Shown: in pieces, positions 31,901 through 40,120 of the stretch
How the letters are laid out: every line of letters begins with the position of its first letter
Position numbering within the stretch: position 1 is the first letter of the stretch
From: GWA2-66-18 sp964537395
GTDB taxonomy: Bacteria > Elusimicrobiota > Elusimicrobia > UBA1565 > UBA9628
Length of the DNA: 61,155 nt
Assembly (NCBI GenBank): GCA_964537395.1
Contig: CAZIBN010000013.1
Location: 1 to 61,155, forward strand
Reading direction: 5' to 3'
Translations under genes and position numbers: made by a program
Notes under the pieces: generated by a model
The model's database searches: none
Told to the model about the DNA's origin: nothing
What the model saw: only the letters and a program-made list of their open reading frames with translations

Positions 31901-32146
31901 ATCGCGGCGGCGATCCCGACCGCGTTGTCTCGCGGCGCGGGCTCGGAGACGACGGTGCCGATGGCGCTGTCCCTGATCGGCGGCGTGTCGGTGTCGACCT
32001 TGCTGACCCTGTTCGTCGTGCCCGCCGCCTACAGCCTGCTTGTCCGGCTCGAGAGCGGCAAGTCCGCGCAGAACTCCGCGGCCGTCGTGCGCGCGGTGCG
32101 CGAGGCCGAGCGCCTTGAGAACGAGAAGGTCGACGCGCTCTCCTGA
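28994..32146 (+). CDS. RND efflux permease (AcrB/HAE1 type)
   Basis: The 1050-residue protein has the full RND layout: helix 1 after S-I-K-N-P-V-F-A-W, two large periplasmic loops and twelve membrane helices. Helix 4 carries the proton-relay pair in I-G-I-V-V-D-D-A-I-M-V-L-E-N. The C-terminal half repeats the pattern (L-M-G-L-V-K-K-N-S-I-L-L-V-D-F). It starts with GTG overlapping the tolC stop. No periplasmic adaptor gene accompanies it; the nearest is at 34827 in another operon. The substrate is unknown. Confidence 0.93.
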   Translation: MTISDLSIKNPVFAWMLMFFLMIFGWVGYSRMGVSQMPDVDFPVVNIAVTWDGAAPEIMEAEVVDVLEDAVTSVQGVKQISSSSKLGSASITVELELDRPVDFALQEIQTKIAQAQQRLPRDIDPPIVTKFNPEDQPIMWLALSGDVPVKDLMVYAQDVLKNKFQTVPGVGDIFLGGLISRSLRVWLDAEKMRAEQITVEDVLAAIRREHAEIPAGQIETATREFNVRTLGEFSDPTKFGELLITQRGGQPIHVPIPLKRVARIEDGLADQRRISRVNGARAVGIGIRKQRGANAVAIADLVKKKMKEVEPALPKGMKLGLNFDATQFIKQSVSELTHHLLLAAVLTSLVCWVFLGSWSSTINVLLAIPTSVLGTFIVTYFLGFTLNSFTLLGLTLSIGIVVDDAIMVLENIVRHVEMGKTRLDGAVFGAREISFAAMAATIAILAIFLPVVFMKGIIGKFFFQFGVTISAAVSFSLLEALTLAPMRCSQFLETGAHGNFVIRFVDKTFVRLAESYRRGLTWTLDHRWTVIAGAAVFFAGSMVSVKFLRKEFVPAQDQSMFMMRLETPVGSSMEFTDNKFKEVEAWLLKNPAIHRYYAAVGGFGGGEVNAGMMFLTMKPLGERPKKADGSSVTQGDLMAEARKDLNKIPSMKAFIMDLSQGGFSSSRGFPIEFTVRGPNWDKLVSSSLELKRRLEKSGSVVDVDTDYKTGLPEIRVYPNREKAYARAVSIQSIGTTINAMIGGVRSGLFTDNGRRYDIRVRAETGDRLDAEAIKKLYVRNQRGEMIRLSEVVNIEEKPTLLAITRKDRERSVGIFANVAPGKSQSQVLADVETLAKEVLPDGYHVVLSGSSQTFKESFQSLMVALVLGILVAYMVLGAQFNSFIHPFTVLLALPFSLSGAFLTLLIFNRSLNINSMIGLLLLMGLVKKNSILLVDFTNQRRSEGQPPRAALLDACPVRLRPILMTSIATIAAAIPTALSRGAGSETTVPMALSLIGGVSVSTLLTLFVVPAAYSLLVRLESGKSAQNSAAVVRAVREAERLENEKVDALS

Positions 32147-32168
32147 TGCGGCGCGAACTGGGCGTTGA

Positions 32169-32210
32169 GTTATCCCCAATACTTCCAACGTTGGAAGCGC
32201 TGGGGATAAC
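32169..32210. repeat. REP-like palindrome, TTCCAACGTTGGAA family, copy 2
   Basis: The outer arms GTTATCCCCA and TGGGGATAAC enclose TTCCAACGTTGGAA. The element matches 13508-13549 in both the outer and the inner part. It ends 6 bases before the start codon of the sigma factor gene and may form a hairpin in the 5' leader. Confidence 0.8.
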
Positions 32211-32216
32211 TTGGTG

Positions 32217-32795
32217 ATGCCTCTCTCCGCGCCGACCGATGTGGAGCTTGCTCGCCTCGCGGCGGGCGGCGACGATGCCTCGTTCGCCGAACTCGTCCGG
32301 CGGCACGCGCCGCGCGTGCGGGCGCTGTGCGCGGCGAGCCTGCGCAACGAGGCGGAGACCGAGGATGCGGCTCAGGAGACTTTTCTCAAGGCTCACCGGT
32401 CGTTGGGCCGGTTTTTAGGAGAGGCGTCCTTTGGGACCTGGCTGCATCGCATCGCGGTCAATCACTGCCTCGATCTTCTGCGCGCCGCGGGCCGTCGCCG
32501 CTCGGAGTCGCTCGACGCGCTCCTCGAGGCCGATGCGGCCATCCTCGGCCGTGCGCTGGCCGAGCCGTCCTCGGCGAAGACGCTCGAGGACCGCGACGTC
32601 GTCGGCCGCCTTCTGTCTCGCCTCAACCCGGACCAGCGCCTCGCGCTGACCTTGCGCGAGGTCGAGGGCATGAGCTATGAGGAGATCGCGAAGACCATGT
32701 CCTGCTCGCTCGATTCGGTCAAGGCGCGGCTGAAGCGAGCCCGCGCCGAGCTCCTTGAGATGGCGCGACACTTTTCGGGCTCGGATATCGTCTAA
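32217..32795 (+). CDS. ECF-type RNA polymerase sigma factor
   Basis: The 192-residue protein has sigma region 2 (F-A-E-L-V-R-R-H-A-P-R-V-R-A-L-C, D-A-A-Q-E-T-F-L-K-A-H) and region 4 (L-T-L-R-E-V-E-G-M-S-Y-E-E-I-A-K-T-M-S-C-S-L-D-S-V-K-A-R-L-K-R-A-R). There is no region 1 or 3. It is an RpoE-like extracytoplasmic-function sigma factor. The zinc anti-sigma gene follows. TTG and GTG codons just upstream in frame (32211, 32214) are alternative starts. It probably responds to envelope stress and drives its own export operon. Confidence 0.9.
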   Translation: MPLSAPTDVELARLAAGGDDASFAELVRRHAPRVRALCAASLRNEAETEDAAQETFLKAHRSLGRFLGEASFGTWLHRIAVNHCLDLLRAAGRRRSESLDALLEADAAILGRALAEPSSAKTLEDRDVVGRLLSRLNPDQRLALTLREVEGMSYEEIAKTMSCSLDSVKARLKRARAELLEMARHFSGSDIV

Positions 32796-32810
32796 TCAGG
32801 GAGACGCGAT

Positions 32811-33206
32811 ATGACACACGAACAGACCCATGAACTGCTGAGCGAATGGCTCGATGACGAGCTCGACGCCGCCGCGAGCGCGGAGGCGTCACGGCACATC
32901 GATGCCTGCTCCGTTTGCAAGGACGAGGTCTTTCGCCTTCGCCGGCTCGCAGCCGCTCTCTTCGCGGCGCCCGCCGCCGCCGATCCCCGCTCGACCGAGT
33001 CCTTCGTCGCCCGCGTGATGGCGCGCGTCGAGGCGGAGTCCGTTTCCCCCTGGGAGAGGTTCGCGGCGCGCTTCCTGGCACCTGCCTTCGGCCTGGCCCT
33101 GGCCGGCCTGCTGCTCACGATCTTCTTGCCCCGTCCCGACGCGGACGCCCCGCTCGGCGTCGAGGTGGTGTCGGTCGATGCGGACCTGTCTGAGGTGCTG
33201 CCTTGA
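32811..33206 (+). CDS. Zinc-binding anti-sigma factor
   Basis: The 131-residue protein has an N-terminal anti-sigma zinc domain with H-I-D-A-C-S-V-C (the H-X3-C-X2-C motif) at about residues 26-34. One membrane helix follows (about 89-106) and a short outer tail. It should hold the sigma factor at the membrane until a signal arrives. GGGAGA precedes the ATG. It overlaps the next gene by 4 bases. Confidence 0.88.
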   Translation: MTHEQTHELLSEWLDDELDAAASAEASRHIDACSVCKDEVFRLRRLAAALFAAPAAADPRSTESFVARVMARVEAESVSPWERFAARFLAPAFGLALAGLLLTIFLPRPDADAPLGVEVVSVDADLSEVLP

Positions 33207-33586
33207 CCCGCGCCTGGCGTATCGTCCTGCCCGCCGTTTTGGGCGGCTTGCTGATCGGCGTCTGGATCGGATCGCGCTGCGAGCGTGCGGCCGAAAGGCG
33301 GATGCACCGCGCGGGGCCCCGTCCGGAGCGTGTATTGAAAATGCTCCGGCGCGAACTGAAGCTCCGCGACGACCAGACCGCGGCGATCCGTACGATCCTC
33401 GAGTCGAAGCGCCCGGCGTTCCAGGCCATCCGCCGCGACGAGCAGGCCGCCATGGCGTCCCTGCGCGCCGACATCGACAAGGACATCTCCCCTCTGCTCG
33501 ATGACGCCCAGAAGCTTAAACGCGACGAATTGCGCGTACGCTGGGAAAAGCGGATGAAGGAGCCGAGCCCGCCCGATGCGCGCTAG
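33203..33586 (+). CDS. CpxP/Spy-like periplasmic stress protein
   Basis: The 127-residue protein starts with TTG. It has an N-terminal membrane helix (V-L-P-A-V-L-G-G-L-L-I-G-V-W-I-G) and a helical domain with L-K-L-R-D-D-Q-T-A-A-I-R-T-I-L and later D-D-A-Q-K-L-K-R-D-E-L. This is the LTxxQ-like repeat pattern of CpxP, Spy and related heavy-metal-sensor proteins. It may act as a membrane-tethered chaperone or sensor that works with the anti-sigma factor. Confidence 0.7.
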   Translation: MTRAWRIVLPAVLGGLLIGVWIGSRCERAAERRMHRAGPRPERVLKMLRRELKLRDDQTAAIRTILESKRPAFQAIRRDEQAAMASLRADIDKDISPLLDDAQKLKRDELRVRWEKRMKEPSPPDAR

Positions 33587-34826
33587 CTTTTCCGCCCTCG
33601 TCCTCCTGCTTCTTGCGGGCGCCGTCCGCGCCTCCGACTCAGGTTCGCTGACCTGGGAAGCCAGCGTGGCCGAGGCGGCGCGCGTGAACCCGGCCTTGGC
33701 GTCGTCGCGGCTCAGCGTCGACGCGAGCCGGACCTCTTACTATTCGTCGTTCAACGGCTTCATGCCGTCCCTGACGCTGTCGAACTCGGTGTCCGAGTCG
33801 AACTCCTCCCGTCAGCCCTCGTACTCGGCGAGCGCCTCGGCGGGGCTCACCTTGTTCAGCGTGAGCCAGGCCGCGTCGATCCGGTCCGCGTCGGCCGCCC
33901 TGAATTCGGCGGAGGCTTCCCTGCGCGCGGCCTCGGCCAATCTGCGCTCGACGCTGAGGCAGACCTTTTCCTCCCTTCTCTTCGCGCAAACCGCGCTGGA
34001 TACCGCGCGCGTGATCATCGTCATCCGCCGCCATAACTCGGAGCTTGTGAATCTCCGTTATGAGGCGGGGCGTGAGTCGAAGGGCAACATGCTCCGCGGG
34101 AAAGCTCAATCGCTGCAGGCGGAATACGCCATCATCTCGGCGGAGCGTGACCTGCGCACCGCCCAGCGGGACATGTCGCGCCAGCTCGGGCGCGAGGGCT
34201 TCGAGTCCTTCGTCGCGACCGGGGCGTTCGCCTCGGCTCCCCCGCCCGCGCGTCCCGATGATTTCCGCGCTTTGCTCCCTCTGCGCACCGACGTCACGAT
34301 CGCGGAGGCGGCCGTGCGCTCGTCGAAGGCGTCGCTCGACTCCTCGAACTCGGTGTTCTGGCCGACCTTGTCGGCGAGCTACAGCCGCAGCCGCGGCGGC
34401 GCGACCGAGTTCCCGAACCGGACCAACAGCTGGAGCGCCGGCGCCTCGCTGAGCTACGCTTTGTTCGGCGGGGGCCCGGCGGCTGCCTACCTCAACACCA
34501 AGGCCTCGCGCCTCGGCTACGAGCGCACGCAGTCCGATCTCGCGGCCGCCCGGCAGGCCGCGCTGTCCGACCTGGAGACGGCCTGGTCCAATTACGCCGA
34601 CGCGGCGGATCAGGTCAAGGTGCAGGACGCGCTGCTCGAGGCCTCCCGGCAGCGCAACGACGAGGCCGATATCCGCTACGGCTCGGGCCTGATGAGCTTT
34701 GAGATCTGGGAAGGAATCGTGTCCGAGCGCGTGTCCACCGAAAGGCAGGCCCTTTCGGCGAGACGCTCCGCCATGGACGCGGAAACCGCTTGGCACCGCG
34801 CCCTGGGAAGGGCGCTCGGAGAATAA
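33576..34826 (+). CDS. TolC-family outer membrane efflux protein
   Basis: The 416-residue protein has a signal peptide (S-F-S-A-L-V-L-L-L-L-A-G-A-V-R-A-S) and two outer membrane efflux repeats, each with long helices and a strand pair (for example L-S-A-S-Y-S-R-S-R and F-L-A-type barrel segments). Its start overlaps the CpxP-like gene by 11 bases. It should be the outer channel for the adaptor and MacB pump encoded next. Confidence 0.88.
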   Translation: MRASFSALVLLLLAGAVRASDSGSLTWEASVAEAARVNPALASSRLSVDASRTSYYSSFNGFMPSLTLSNSVSESNSSRQPSYSASASAGLTLFSVSQAASIRSASAALNSAEASLRAASANLRSTLRQTFSSLLFAQTALDTARVIIVIRRHNSELVNLRYEAGRESKGNMLRGKAQSLQAEYAIISAERDLRTAQRDMSRQLGREGFESFVATGAFASAPPPARPDDFRALLPLRTDVTIAEAAVRSSKASLDSSNSVFWPTLSASYSRSRGGATEFPNRTNSWSAGASLSYALFGGGPAAAYLNTKASRLGYERTQSDLAAARQAALSDLETAWSNYADAADQVKVQDALLEASRQRNDEADIRYGSGLMSFEIWEGIVSERVSTERQALSARRSAMDAETAWHRALGRALGE

Positions 34827-35858
34827 ATGAAGCGCGCCATCATCGCCGTCGTCGTCCTCGCCGCCATCGGCGGCGGCGTCTGGAAATATAGATCTGCGGG
34901 TTCGAAGGGCGGCCGCGAGGGCCGCTCGAAGACCGTCGAAGCGACCGTCGGCGCCATTGAGCAGTCGATCGACGCGACGGGCTCGGTGGCGCCGCAGAAC
35001 CGGGTCGAGATCAAGCCCCCGGTCGGCGGCCGCATCGAGAAGCTCCTCGTCGACGAGGGCGACAAGGTCGTGACCGGCCAGATCGTGGCCTGGATGAGCT
35101 CGACCGACCGCACCGCGATCCTCGACGCCGCGCGCGCGCAGGGCCCAGAGCAGGTCAAGAAATGGGAGGACGCCTACAAGCCCACCGCCGTCTTCGCGTC
35201 GCTGCCGGGCGAGGTGATCCTGCGCGACGTCGTCGTCGGCCAGGCCGTGGACTCGGGCAAGGTCCTTTTTGCCGTCGCCGACACGCTCATCGTCAACGCG
35301 CAGGTCGACGAGTCCGACATCGGAAAGATCAAGATCGGACAGAAGGTCCGCATCCGCCTCGACTCGTATCCTGATCAGCCTATCGCCGGCAAGGTCTTCG
35401 ACATGCTGTACGAGGGCAAGAACGTCTCCAACGTGATCACCTACGGCGTGAAGGTGCGCCCCGACAAGGTCCCGCCGTTCTTCCGCTCTCAGATGACGGC
35501 CAACGTCAGCTTCCTCGTCAAGCGCAAGGAGGACGCCTTGCTCGTGCCCGCCGCGGCGCTCAAGGACGCGCCCGGCGGCAAGAGGACCGTGACCTTGCCG
35601 CCTGGCGCGGACGGAAAATCCGAGATCAAAGAGGTAAAGACCGGCATCGAGACCGACGAGCAGGTCGAGATCGTGGAAGGCCTCGCCGCCGGCGACAAGG
35701 TTCTGGTCGCGGCGGGCAAGTACAAGGCGCAAACGGCGCCCGAGTCGAGCCCCTTGTCGTTCATGGGCGGCCGGGGCATGGGCCGCGGCGGCGCGAACGC
35801 GGGAGCGGCGCCCAAGCCGAAAAGGGGCGTCTCGGCGGCGACCGCGGGCCCCCGGTAG
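34827..35858 (+). CDS. Periplasmic adaptor of the HlyD/MacA family
   Basis: The 343-residue protein has an N-terminal membrane anchor (I-I-A-V-V-V-L-A-A-I-G-G-G-V-W), a lipoyl/barrel-sandwich region (V-G-G-R-I-E-K-L-L-V-D-E-G-D-K-V), a second half of that domain (D-V-V-V-G-Q-A-V-D-S-G) and a C-terminal beta-barrel part. The hairpin between the two lipoyl halves is short. It begins directly after the tolC stop. It is the only adaptor gene in the window and may also serve the RND pump at 28994. Confidence 0.88.
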   Translation: MKRAIIAVVVLAAIGGGVWKYRSAGSKGGREGRSKTVEATVGAIEQSIDATGSVAPQNRVEIKPPVGGRIEKLLVDEGDKVVTGQIVAWMSSTDRTAILDAARAQGPEQVKKWEDAYKPTAVFASLPGEVILRDVVVGQAVDSGKVLFAVADTLIVNAQVDESDIGKIKIGQKVRIRLDSYPDQPIAGKVFDMLYEGKNVSNVITYGVKVRPDKVPPFFRSQMTANVSFLVKRKEDALLVPAAALKDAPGGKRTVTLPPGADGKSEIKEVKTGIETDEQVEIVEGLAAGDKVLVAAGKYKAQTAPESSPLSFMGGRGMGRGGANAGAAPKPKRGVSAATAGPR

Positions 35859-35869
35859 GCGAGCCCAGC

Positions 35870-37861
35870 ATGCCTCCTCTCATCGAGCTGCGCGGCGTCA
35901 CGAAGACCTATATCGTGGGCGACGGGCGTCTTGATGTTCTCAAAGGCGTGAACCTGACGATCGAGGCGGGCGAGTTCGTCGCGATCATGGGGCCGTCGGG
36001 CTCCGGGAAATCCACCTTGATGCAGATCCTCGGCCTGCTCGACCGGCCGAGCGCGGGGACCTACAAGCTCCTCGGGCTTGATGTGTCCGCGCTGAGCGAT
36101 GATGAGGGCGCCGCCCTGCGCTCGCGCACGATCGGCTTCGTCTTTCAGATGTTCAACCTTCTGGCGCGCACCAGCGCGCTCGATAACGTCGGCCTCCCGA
36201 TGCTGTACACCGGTGAGCCCGGCCGCGCCGAACGCGCGACCGAGGTCCTGCGCGAGATCGGCCTCGGCGACCGCCTGGACCACGCCCCCAACCAGCTGTC
36301 CGGCGGCCAGCAGCAGCGCGTGGCCATCGCGCGCGCCTTGGTCAACAAGCCCCGCCTGATCTTCGCCGACGAGCCGACCGGCAACCTCGCCTCGGATCAG
36401 GCCGAGGAGATCCTCGGGCGGCTCGTCGCGATGAACGACTCCGGCATCACCTTGGTGATGGTCACCCATGAGGCGGACATCGCGGCCTACGCCAAGCGCA
36501 TCATCAAGATCAAGGACGGCCGCGTCGTTTCTGATGAGAAGAATCCGCACCAGCGCGGCGTCCGCGCGTCCGCCGCGGCCCGCGAGGCCCAGCCGGAGAG
36601 CCAGGCCTCCATCCCCCCGCCCCGCGAGCTGAGCTGGGATGAGTTCACCGAGCACGTGCGCTCCGCTCTCGGCGCGATCCGCTCCAACAAGCTGCGCAGC
36701 GCGCTGTCGATGCTCGGCATCCTGATCGGCGTGACCGCGGTCATCGCGATGCTGGCCATCGGCAAGGGCGCGCAGAAGTCGGTGGAGACCCAGCTCTCGA
36801 GCCTGGGCTCGAACCTCGTGATGCTGTTCCCCATGTCGCCCCGCATGGGAGGCGGCGGCGGGGCGCGGTCGGCCATGGGCGCCTTCAGCCGCCTTTCGAT
36901 GGATGATGTCGCCGCGATCCGTCGCGCTCATCCCGGCATCGCCCGCGCCGCGGGCGAGGTGCAGGGCAGCGTTCAGGCCGTGAGCGGAGACAAGAACGTG
37001 AGCACGAGCGTGACCGGCGCCGAGCCGGAATACGCCGACATGCGCAACGCCCAGGCCTACTACGGACGCTTCTTCACGGCCGAGGAGAACGAGCAGATGG
37101 AGCGCGTGGCCGTCCTCGGGCCGACGGTCGTCACGAACCTCTTCGGCGAGACGGATCCTGTGGGGCGGTCGATCAACGTCGACCACATCAAGTTCAAGGT
37201 GATCGGCGTGCTCGCCCGCAAGGGCTCGAGCGGCTTCCAGGACCAGGACGACAAGATCCTCATCCCCCTGAAGACCGCGATGAAGAAGGTCCTCGGCCGG
37301 CAGTTCCTCGGCACGATCGCGATCGAGACGACGGGCCCGGAGCACACCGAGGGCGTGATCGAGGCCGTGCGCGTGCTGATGCGCAAGCGCCATCGTCTGC
37401 CCGATTACAAGGAAGACGATTTCACGCTGCGCAACATGGCCGAGATCCAGGCGGCGCTGGCCGGGACCTCGAAGATATTCACCTTGCTGCTCGGCATCGT
37501 CGCGGCGATCTCCCTCGTCGTCGGCGGCATCGGCATCATGAACATCATGCTCGTGTCCGTGTCCGAGCGCACGCGCGAGATCGGCCTGCGCAAGGCCATC
37601 GGCGCCACGCGTCGCGCGGTGCTCATGCAGTTCCTCATCGAGGCCGTCGCGATGTCCGCCTGCGGCGGCCTGCTCGGCATCGCGCTCGGCATGACCATCG
37701 CCTTCTCGATGTCCTATTTCGCGGGCTGGGCGGCGATCGTCACGCCGCAGTCGGTCGTGCTCGCCTTCGTCTTCTCGGCCGGCACCGGCATCGTGTTCGG
37801 CTTCTGGCCGGCGCGCAAGGCGTCATTGCTGTCGCCGATCGAAGCGCTCCGCTACGAGTGA
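35870..37861 (+). CDS. macB: MacB-type ABC exporter, ATPase and permease fused
   Basis: The 663-residue protein has an ABC ATPase domain with Walker A G-P-S-G-S-G-K-S-T (about 41-49), signature L-S-G-G-Q-Q-Q-R (about 143) and Walker B L-I-F-A-D-E-P-T. A MacB permease follows with one membrane helix at about 285, a large periplasmic domain and three C-terminal helices of FtsX type. MacB pumps use the force of ATP hydrolysis to drive substrates through TolC. The gene ends the sigma-adaptor operon and overlaps the convergent acyltransferase gene by 39 bases. Confidence 0.92.
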   Translation: MPPLIELRGVTKTYIVGDGRLDVLKGVNLTIEAGEFVAIMGPSGSGKSTLMQILGLLDRPSAGTYKLLGLDVSALSDDEGAALRSRTIGFVFQMFNLLARTSALDNVGLPMLYTGEPGRAERATEVLREIGLGDRLDHAPNQLSGGQQQRVAIARALVNKPRLIFADEPTGNLASDQAEEILGRLVAMNDSGITLVMVTHEADIAAYAKRIIKIKDGRVVSDEKNPHQRGVRASAAAREAQPESQASIPPPRELSWDEFTEHVRSALGAIRSNKLRSALSMLGILIGVTAVIAMLAIGKGAQKSVETQLSSLGSNLVMLFPMSPRMGGGGGARSAMGAFSRLSMDDVAAIRRAHPGIARAAGEVQGSVQAVSGDKNVSTSVTGAEPEYADMRNAQAYYGRFFTAEENEQMERVAVLGPTVVTNLFGETDPVGRSINVDHIKFKVIGVLARKGSSGFQDQDDKILIPLKTAMKKVLGRQFLGTIAIETTGPEHTEGVIEAVRVLMRKRHRLPDYKEDDFTLRNMAEIQAALAGTSKIFTLLLGIVAAISLVVGGIGIMNIMLVSVSERTREIGLRKAIGATRRAVLMQFLIEAVAMSACGGLLGIALGMTIAFSMSYFAGWAAIVTPQSVVLAFVFSAGTGIVFGFWPARKASLLSPIEALRYE

Positions 37862-38920
37862 CGCCACGGTCGCTATCGCGACCGTGTAGATGACCGCGTA
37901 CGCCAGCGAGGCGGCCTTGCCCGTCATCCACGGCTCAAGCAGGCGCGCGGTGAGCCAGAGCTTGGCGTCGCCCGGCGCCCCGTTGGGCATGGTCACGGGG
38001 ATGAATTCCTGGATGCCGTAGAAGAGGCCCGCGAGGATATAAACGACCAGCGCGCGGCGTCCCATCGGCTCGAAGGGCCGCGCCCAGGCGGCCGCCCTGC
38101 CTTCGATCGCGGCAAGGCACGCGGCGAGCCCCATGAGAGCGAAGCCTCCCGTGAACAGCGCGTACGAGCTCGTCCACAGGTGCTTGTTCAGCGGGAGCGC
38201 GAGGCTCCACAGCGCGCCGAGCGCGGCCAGGCCCAGGCCCCACGCTCCGAGCTGTCGCGCCGCCGCCCCCCCCTCCTTCACCAGCGCCCGCCCGGCGATG
38301 AGCCCCAGCAGCGAGGTCGCCAGCGCGGGCAAGGTGGCGAGAAGGCCTTCCGGGTCCCCCCAGCGATCGTTCATCAGATGGCCGGGGAACAGGCGCCGGT
38401 CGAGCCAGTAGGAGAGGTTGCCCTCAGGAGTCAGGACGCCTGCGCCGTGCCCCGGCACCGGGATGTTCATCAGCAGGAACCAATAGCCGAGGAGCAGGAT
38501 CGCAGCCGCGGCCGGCTCGGTGTTGGGGCGGCGCAGGAATAGGAAGCCTTCGATGCCGAGGTAGCACAGGGCGATGCGTTGGAGCACTCCCGGATAGCGT
38601 ATGCCGGCCGTTCCCCAGTAGATGAATGCATTCTCGAGCAGGCCCAGGCCGAACAGCAGGGCGGCGCGCAGGAATGCGCGCCTGGCGGCCTCCGCGGGAG
38701 GGTCGCCTCGCGCCTCGCGTGCGGCGTTCGAGAAGGCCGCGGAGACGCCCATGATGACCAGGAAGGACGGGAAGATGAGGTCCGTCGGCGTCCATCCGTT
38801 CCAGACGGCGTGGCGCAGGGGCGCGAACACCTCATCGCTGCCCGGTGAGTTGACCAGGACCATCCCCGCGACCGTGAGGCCGCGATATACGTCGAGAGAG
38901 CGAAGTCGTGTCGTCGGCAT
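37823..38920 (-). CDS. Membrane acyltransferase, HGSNAT/DUF5009-like
   Basis: The 365-residue protein starts at the ATG at 38920 (M-P-T-T-R-L-R-S-L-D-V-Y-R-G); a longer frame to 39490 is a shadow of the opposite gene. It has R-S-L-D-V-Y-R-G-L-T-V-A-G-M-V-L-V-N and about ten membrane helices, with W-N-G-W-T-P-T-D-L-I-F-P. These features are typical of proteins related to heparan-alpha-glucosaminide N-acetyltransferase. The family moves acetyl groups across the membrane to sugars. A surface glycan is a likely acceptor here. Confidence 0.85.
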   Translation of the reverse strand: MPTTRLRSLDVYRGLTVAGMVLVNSPGSDEVFAPLRHAVWNGWTPTDLIFPSFLVIMGVSAAFSNAAREARGDPPAEAARRAFLRAALLFGLGLLENAFIYWGTAGIRYPGVLQRIALCYLGIEGFLFLRRPNTEPAAAAILLLGYWFLLMNIPVPGHGAGVLTPEGNLSYWLDRRLFPGHLMNDRWGDPEGLLATLPALATSLLGLIAGRALVKEGGAAARQLGAWGLGLAALGALWSLALPLNKHLWTSSYALFTGGFALMGLAACLAAIEGRAAAWARPFEPMGRRALVVYILAGLFYGIQEFIPVTMPNGAPGDAKLWLTARLLEPWMTGKAASLAYAVIYTVAIATVASLVAERFDRRQQ

Positions 38921-39016
38921 GGGCGCGTGAGCAGGGGCGGGGCGCCCTCCCCCCCCCAGTATAAGCCCGCCGCGCCTCAGGAACAAGGCCCGGGCATATA
39001 GAGCTATAATCACCCC

Positions 39017-40003
39017 GTGGAGCGGATCACCGCCCTTTATATCGGACGCGTCGGCGACGTCATCGTCGCGACCTCCTTCCTGCGCGCGATCCGTCGGCGC
39101 TATCCGAAGGCGCGCATCCGGCTCATCGTCGGCTGGCGCTCCACCCAGGTCCTGCCGTTGATCCCGTTCATCGACGAGTGGGCCGTGCTCGGCAAGCCCG
39201 CCGATATCGGCGGGAACCTCAAGTTCGCGTGGAAGATCCTGAGCGAGCACTGCGATCTGCTCGTGGACCTTAACTCCTCCTATTCCAAGACGTCGACCTT
39301 GATCACGCGCGTGGTGCGTGCCCCCCGCCGCCTGGCTTTCGATAAAGGCCGGGGCACGGGCGCGTTCACCGAGATCCTTCCCGCGCCGGGCGAGCGAGAG
39401 CACATGTGGGACCGCTACGGCCGCCTCGCCGCGGCGCTCGACGCGCCCTACGACCAGGATCCGGAATTGCGCCTGCCGATCGCCGACCACGATGAGGCCG
39501 ATCGGCTTTTAGACGCGATGCCCCCGCCCTCCTTTGGTGCGGGCTCGTTCAAGATCGTGATCCATCCGGGGAACTTCGACCGCTTCTCTTTCCGCTGGCC
39601 CGAGGAGAAGTTCGCGGCGCTCGCCGACCGCCTGCTCGACGACGCCCGCGTGAAGCTGTTCTTCATGGGCGGGCCCGGCGAGCACGATAAGGTCGCCGCG
39701 ATCGTCAAGACGCTCAAGCGCCCGGTGCCGATCCTCCCTCCCGCGCGCCTCGGCGTCAGCGGGGCCATGCTCAAGCGCATGAACCTGTTCGTCTGCAACA
39801 TCACCGGGACGACCCATCTCGCGGCCGCCCTCGGCGTCCCGACCTTCGGCTTCTACGCGGGCTACACCCAGGCGGTCTGGCGCCCGCGCGGCGCGCGCCA
39901 CGGCGGGACGGTGTGCGCCGAGTGGGAGTCCTGCCGCGAGACGACCGTCGACGAGGCGCACGCGGCGCTCGCCGACCACATCAAGCGCCTCAGCCCTTTC
40001 TAA
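39017..40003 (+). CDS. Glycosyltransferase family 9 (heptosyltransferase-like), 1
   Basis: The 328-residue protein has the GT9 pattern: an N-terminal G-R-V-G-D-V-I-V-A-T-S-F-L-R-A-I and a C-terminal half with I-H-P-G-N, M-G-G-P-G-E-H-D and T-G-T-T-H-L-A-A-A-L-G-V-P-T. Members add heptose or related sugars to the LPS core. The GTG start lies exactly 6 bases after TATAAT (39005-39010), so the mRNA is probably leaderless. A second GT9 gene lies on the opposite strand at 40170. Confidence 0.88.
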   Translation: MERITALYIGRVGDVIVATSFLRAIRRRYPKARIRLIVGWRSTQVLPLIPFIDEWAVLGKPADIGGNLKFAWKILSEHCDLLVDLNSSYSKTSTLITRVVRAPRRLAFDKGRGTGAFTEILPAPGEREHMWDRYGRLAAALDAPYDQDPELRLPIADHDEADRLLDAMPPPSFGAGSFKIVIHPGNFDRFSFRWPEEKFAALADRLLDDARVKLFFMGGPGEHDKVAAIVKTLKRPVPILPPARLGVSGAMLKRMNLFVCNITGTTHLAAALGVPTFGFYAGYTQAVWRPRGARHGGTVCAEWESCRETTVDEAHAALADHIKRLSPF

Positions 40004-40029
40004 CGCGACTATCCTTGTGGATAGTCGCG
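40004..40029 (+). terminator. Hairpin directly after the GT9 gene
   Basis: CGCGACTATCC and GGATAGTCGCG form an 11-bp perfect stem with a TTGT loop, starting at the base after the stop codon. There is no T-run, so its role as a terminator is uncertain. Confidence 0.5.
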
Positions 40030-40120
40030 GCGCGGTCCAATGGTCTCTCTGCTGAAACTCTGTCTATAAAAATAGACGATCGCCGAAGACCCGCTGTTTA
40101 TTCCCATGATCTATTCTCGA

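Noticed and set aside
13508..32210. TTATCCCCA in the repeat as DnaA boxes or a replication origin
   Set aside because: Only two places 18.7 kb apart have it, each within a palindrome. No dnaA, dnaN or AT-rich unwinding region is present.
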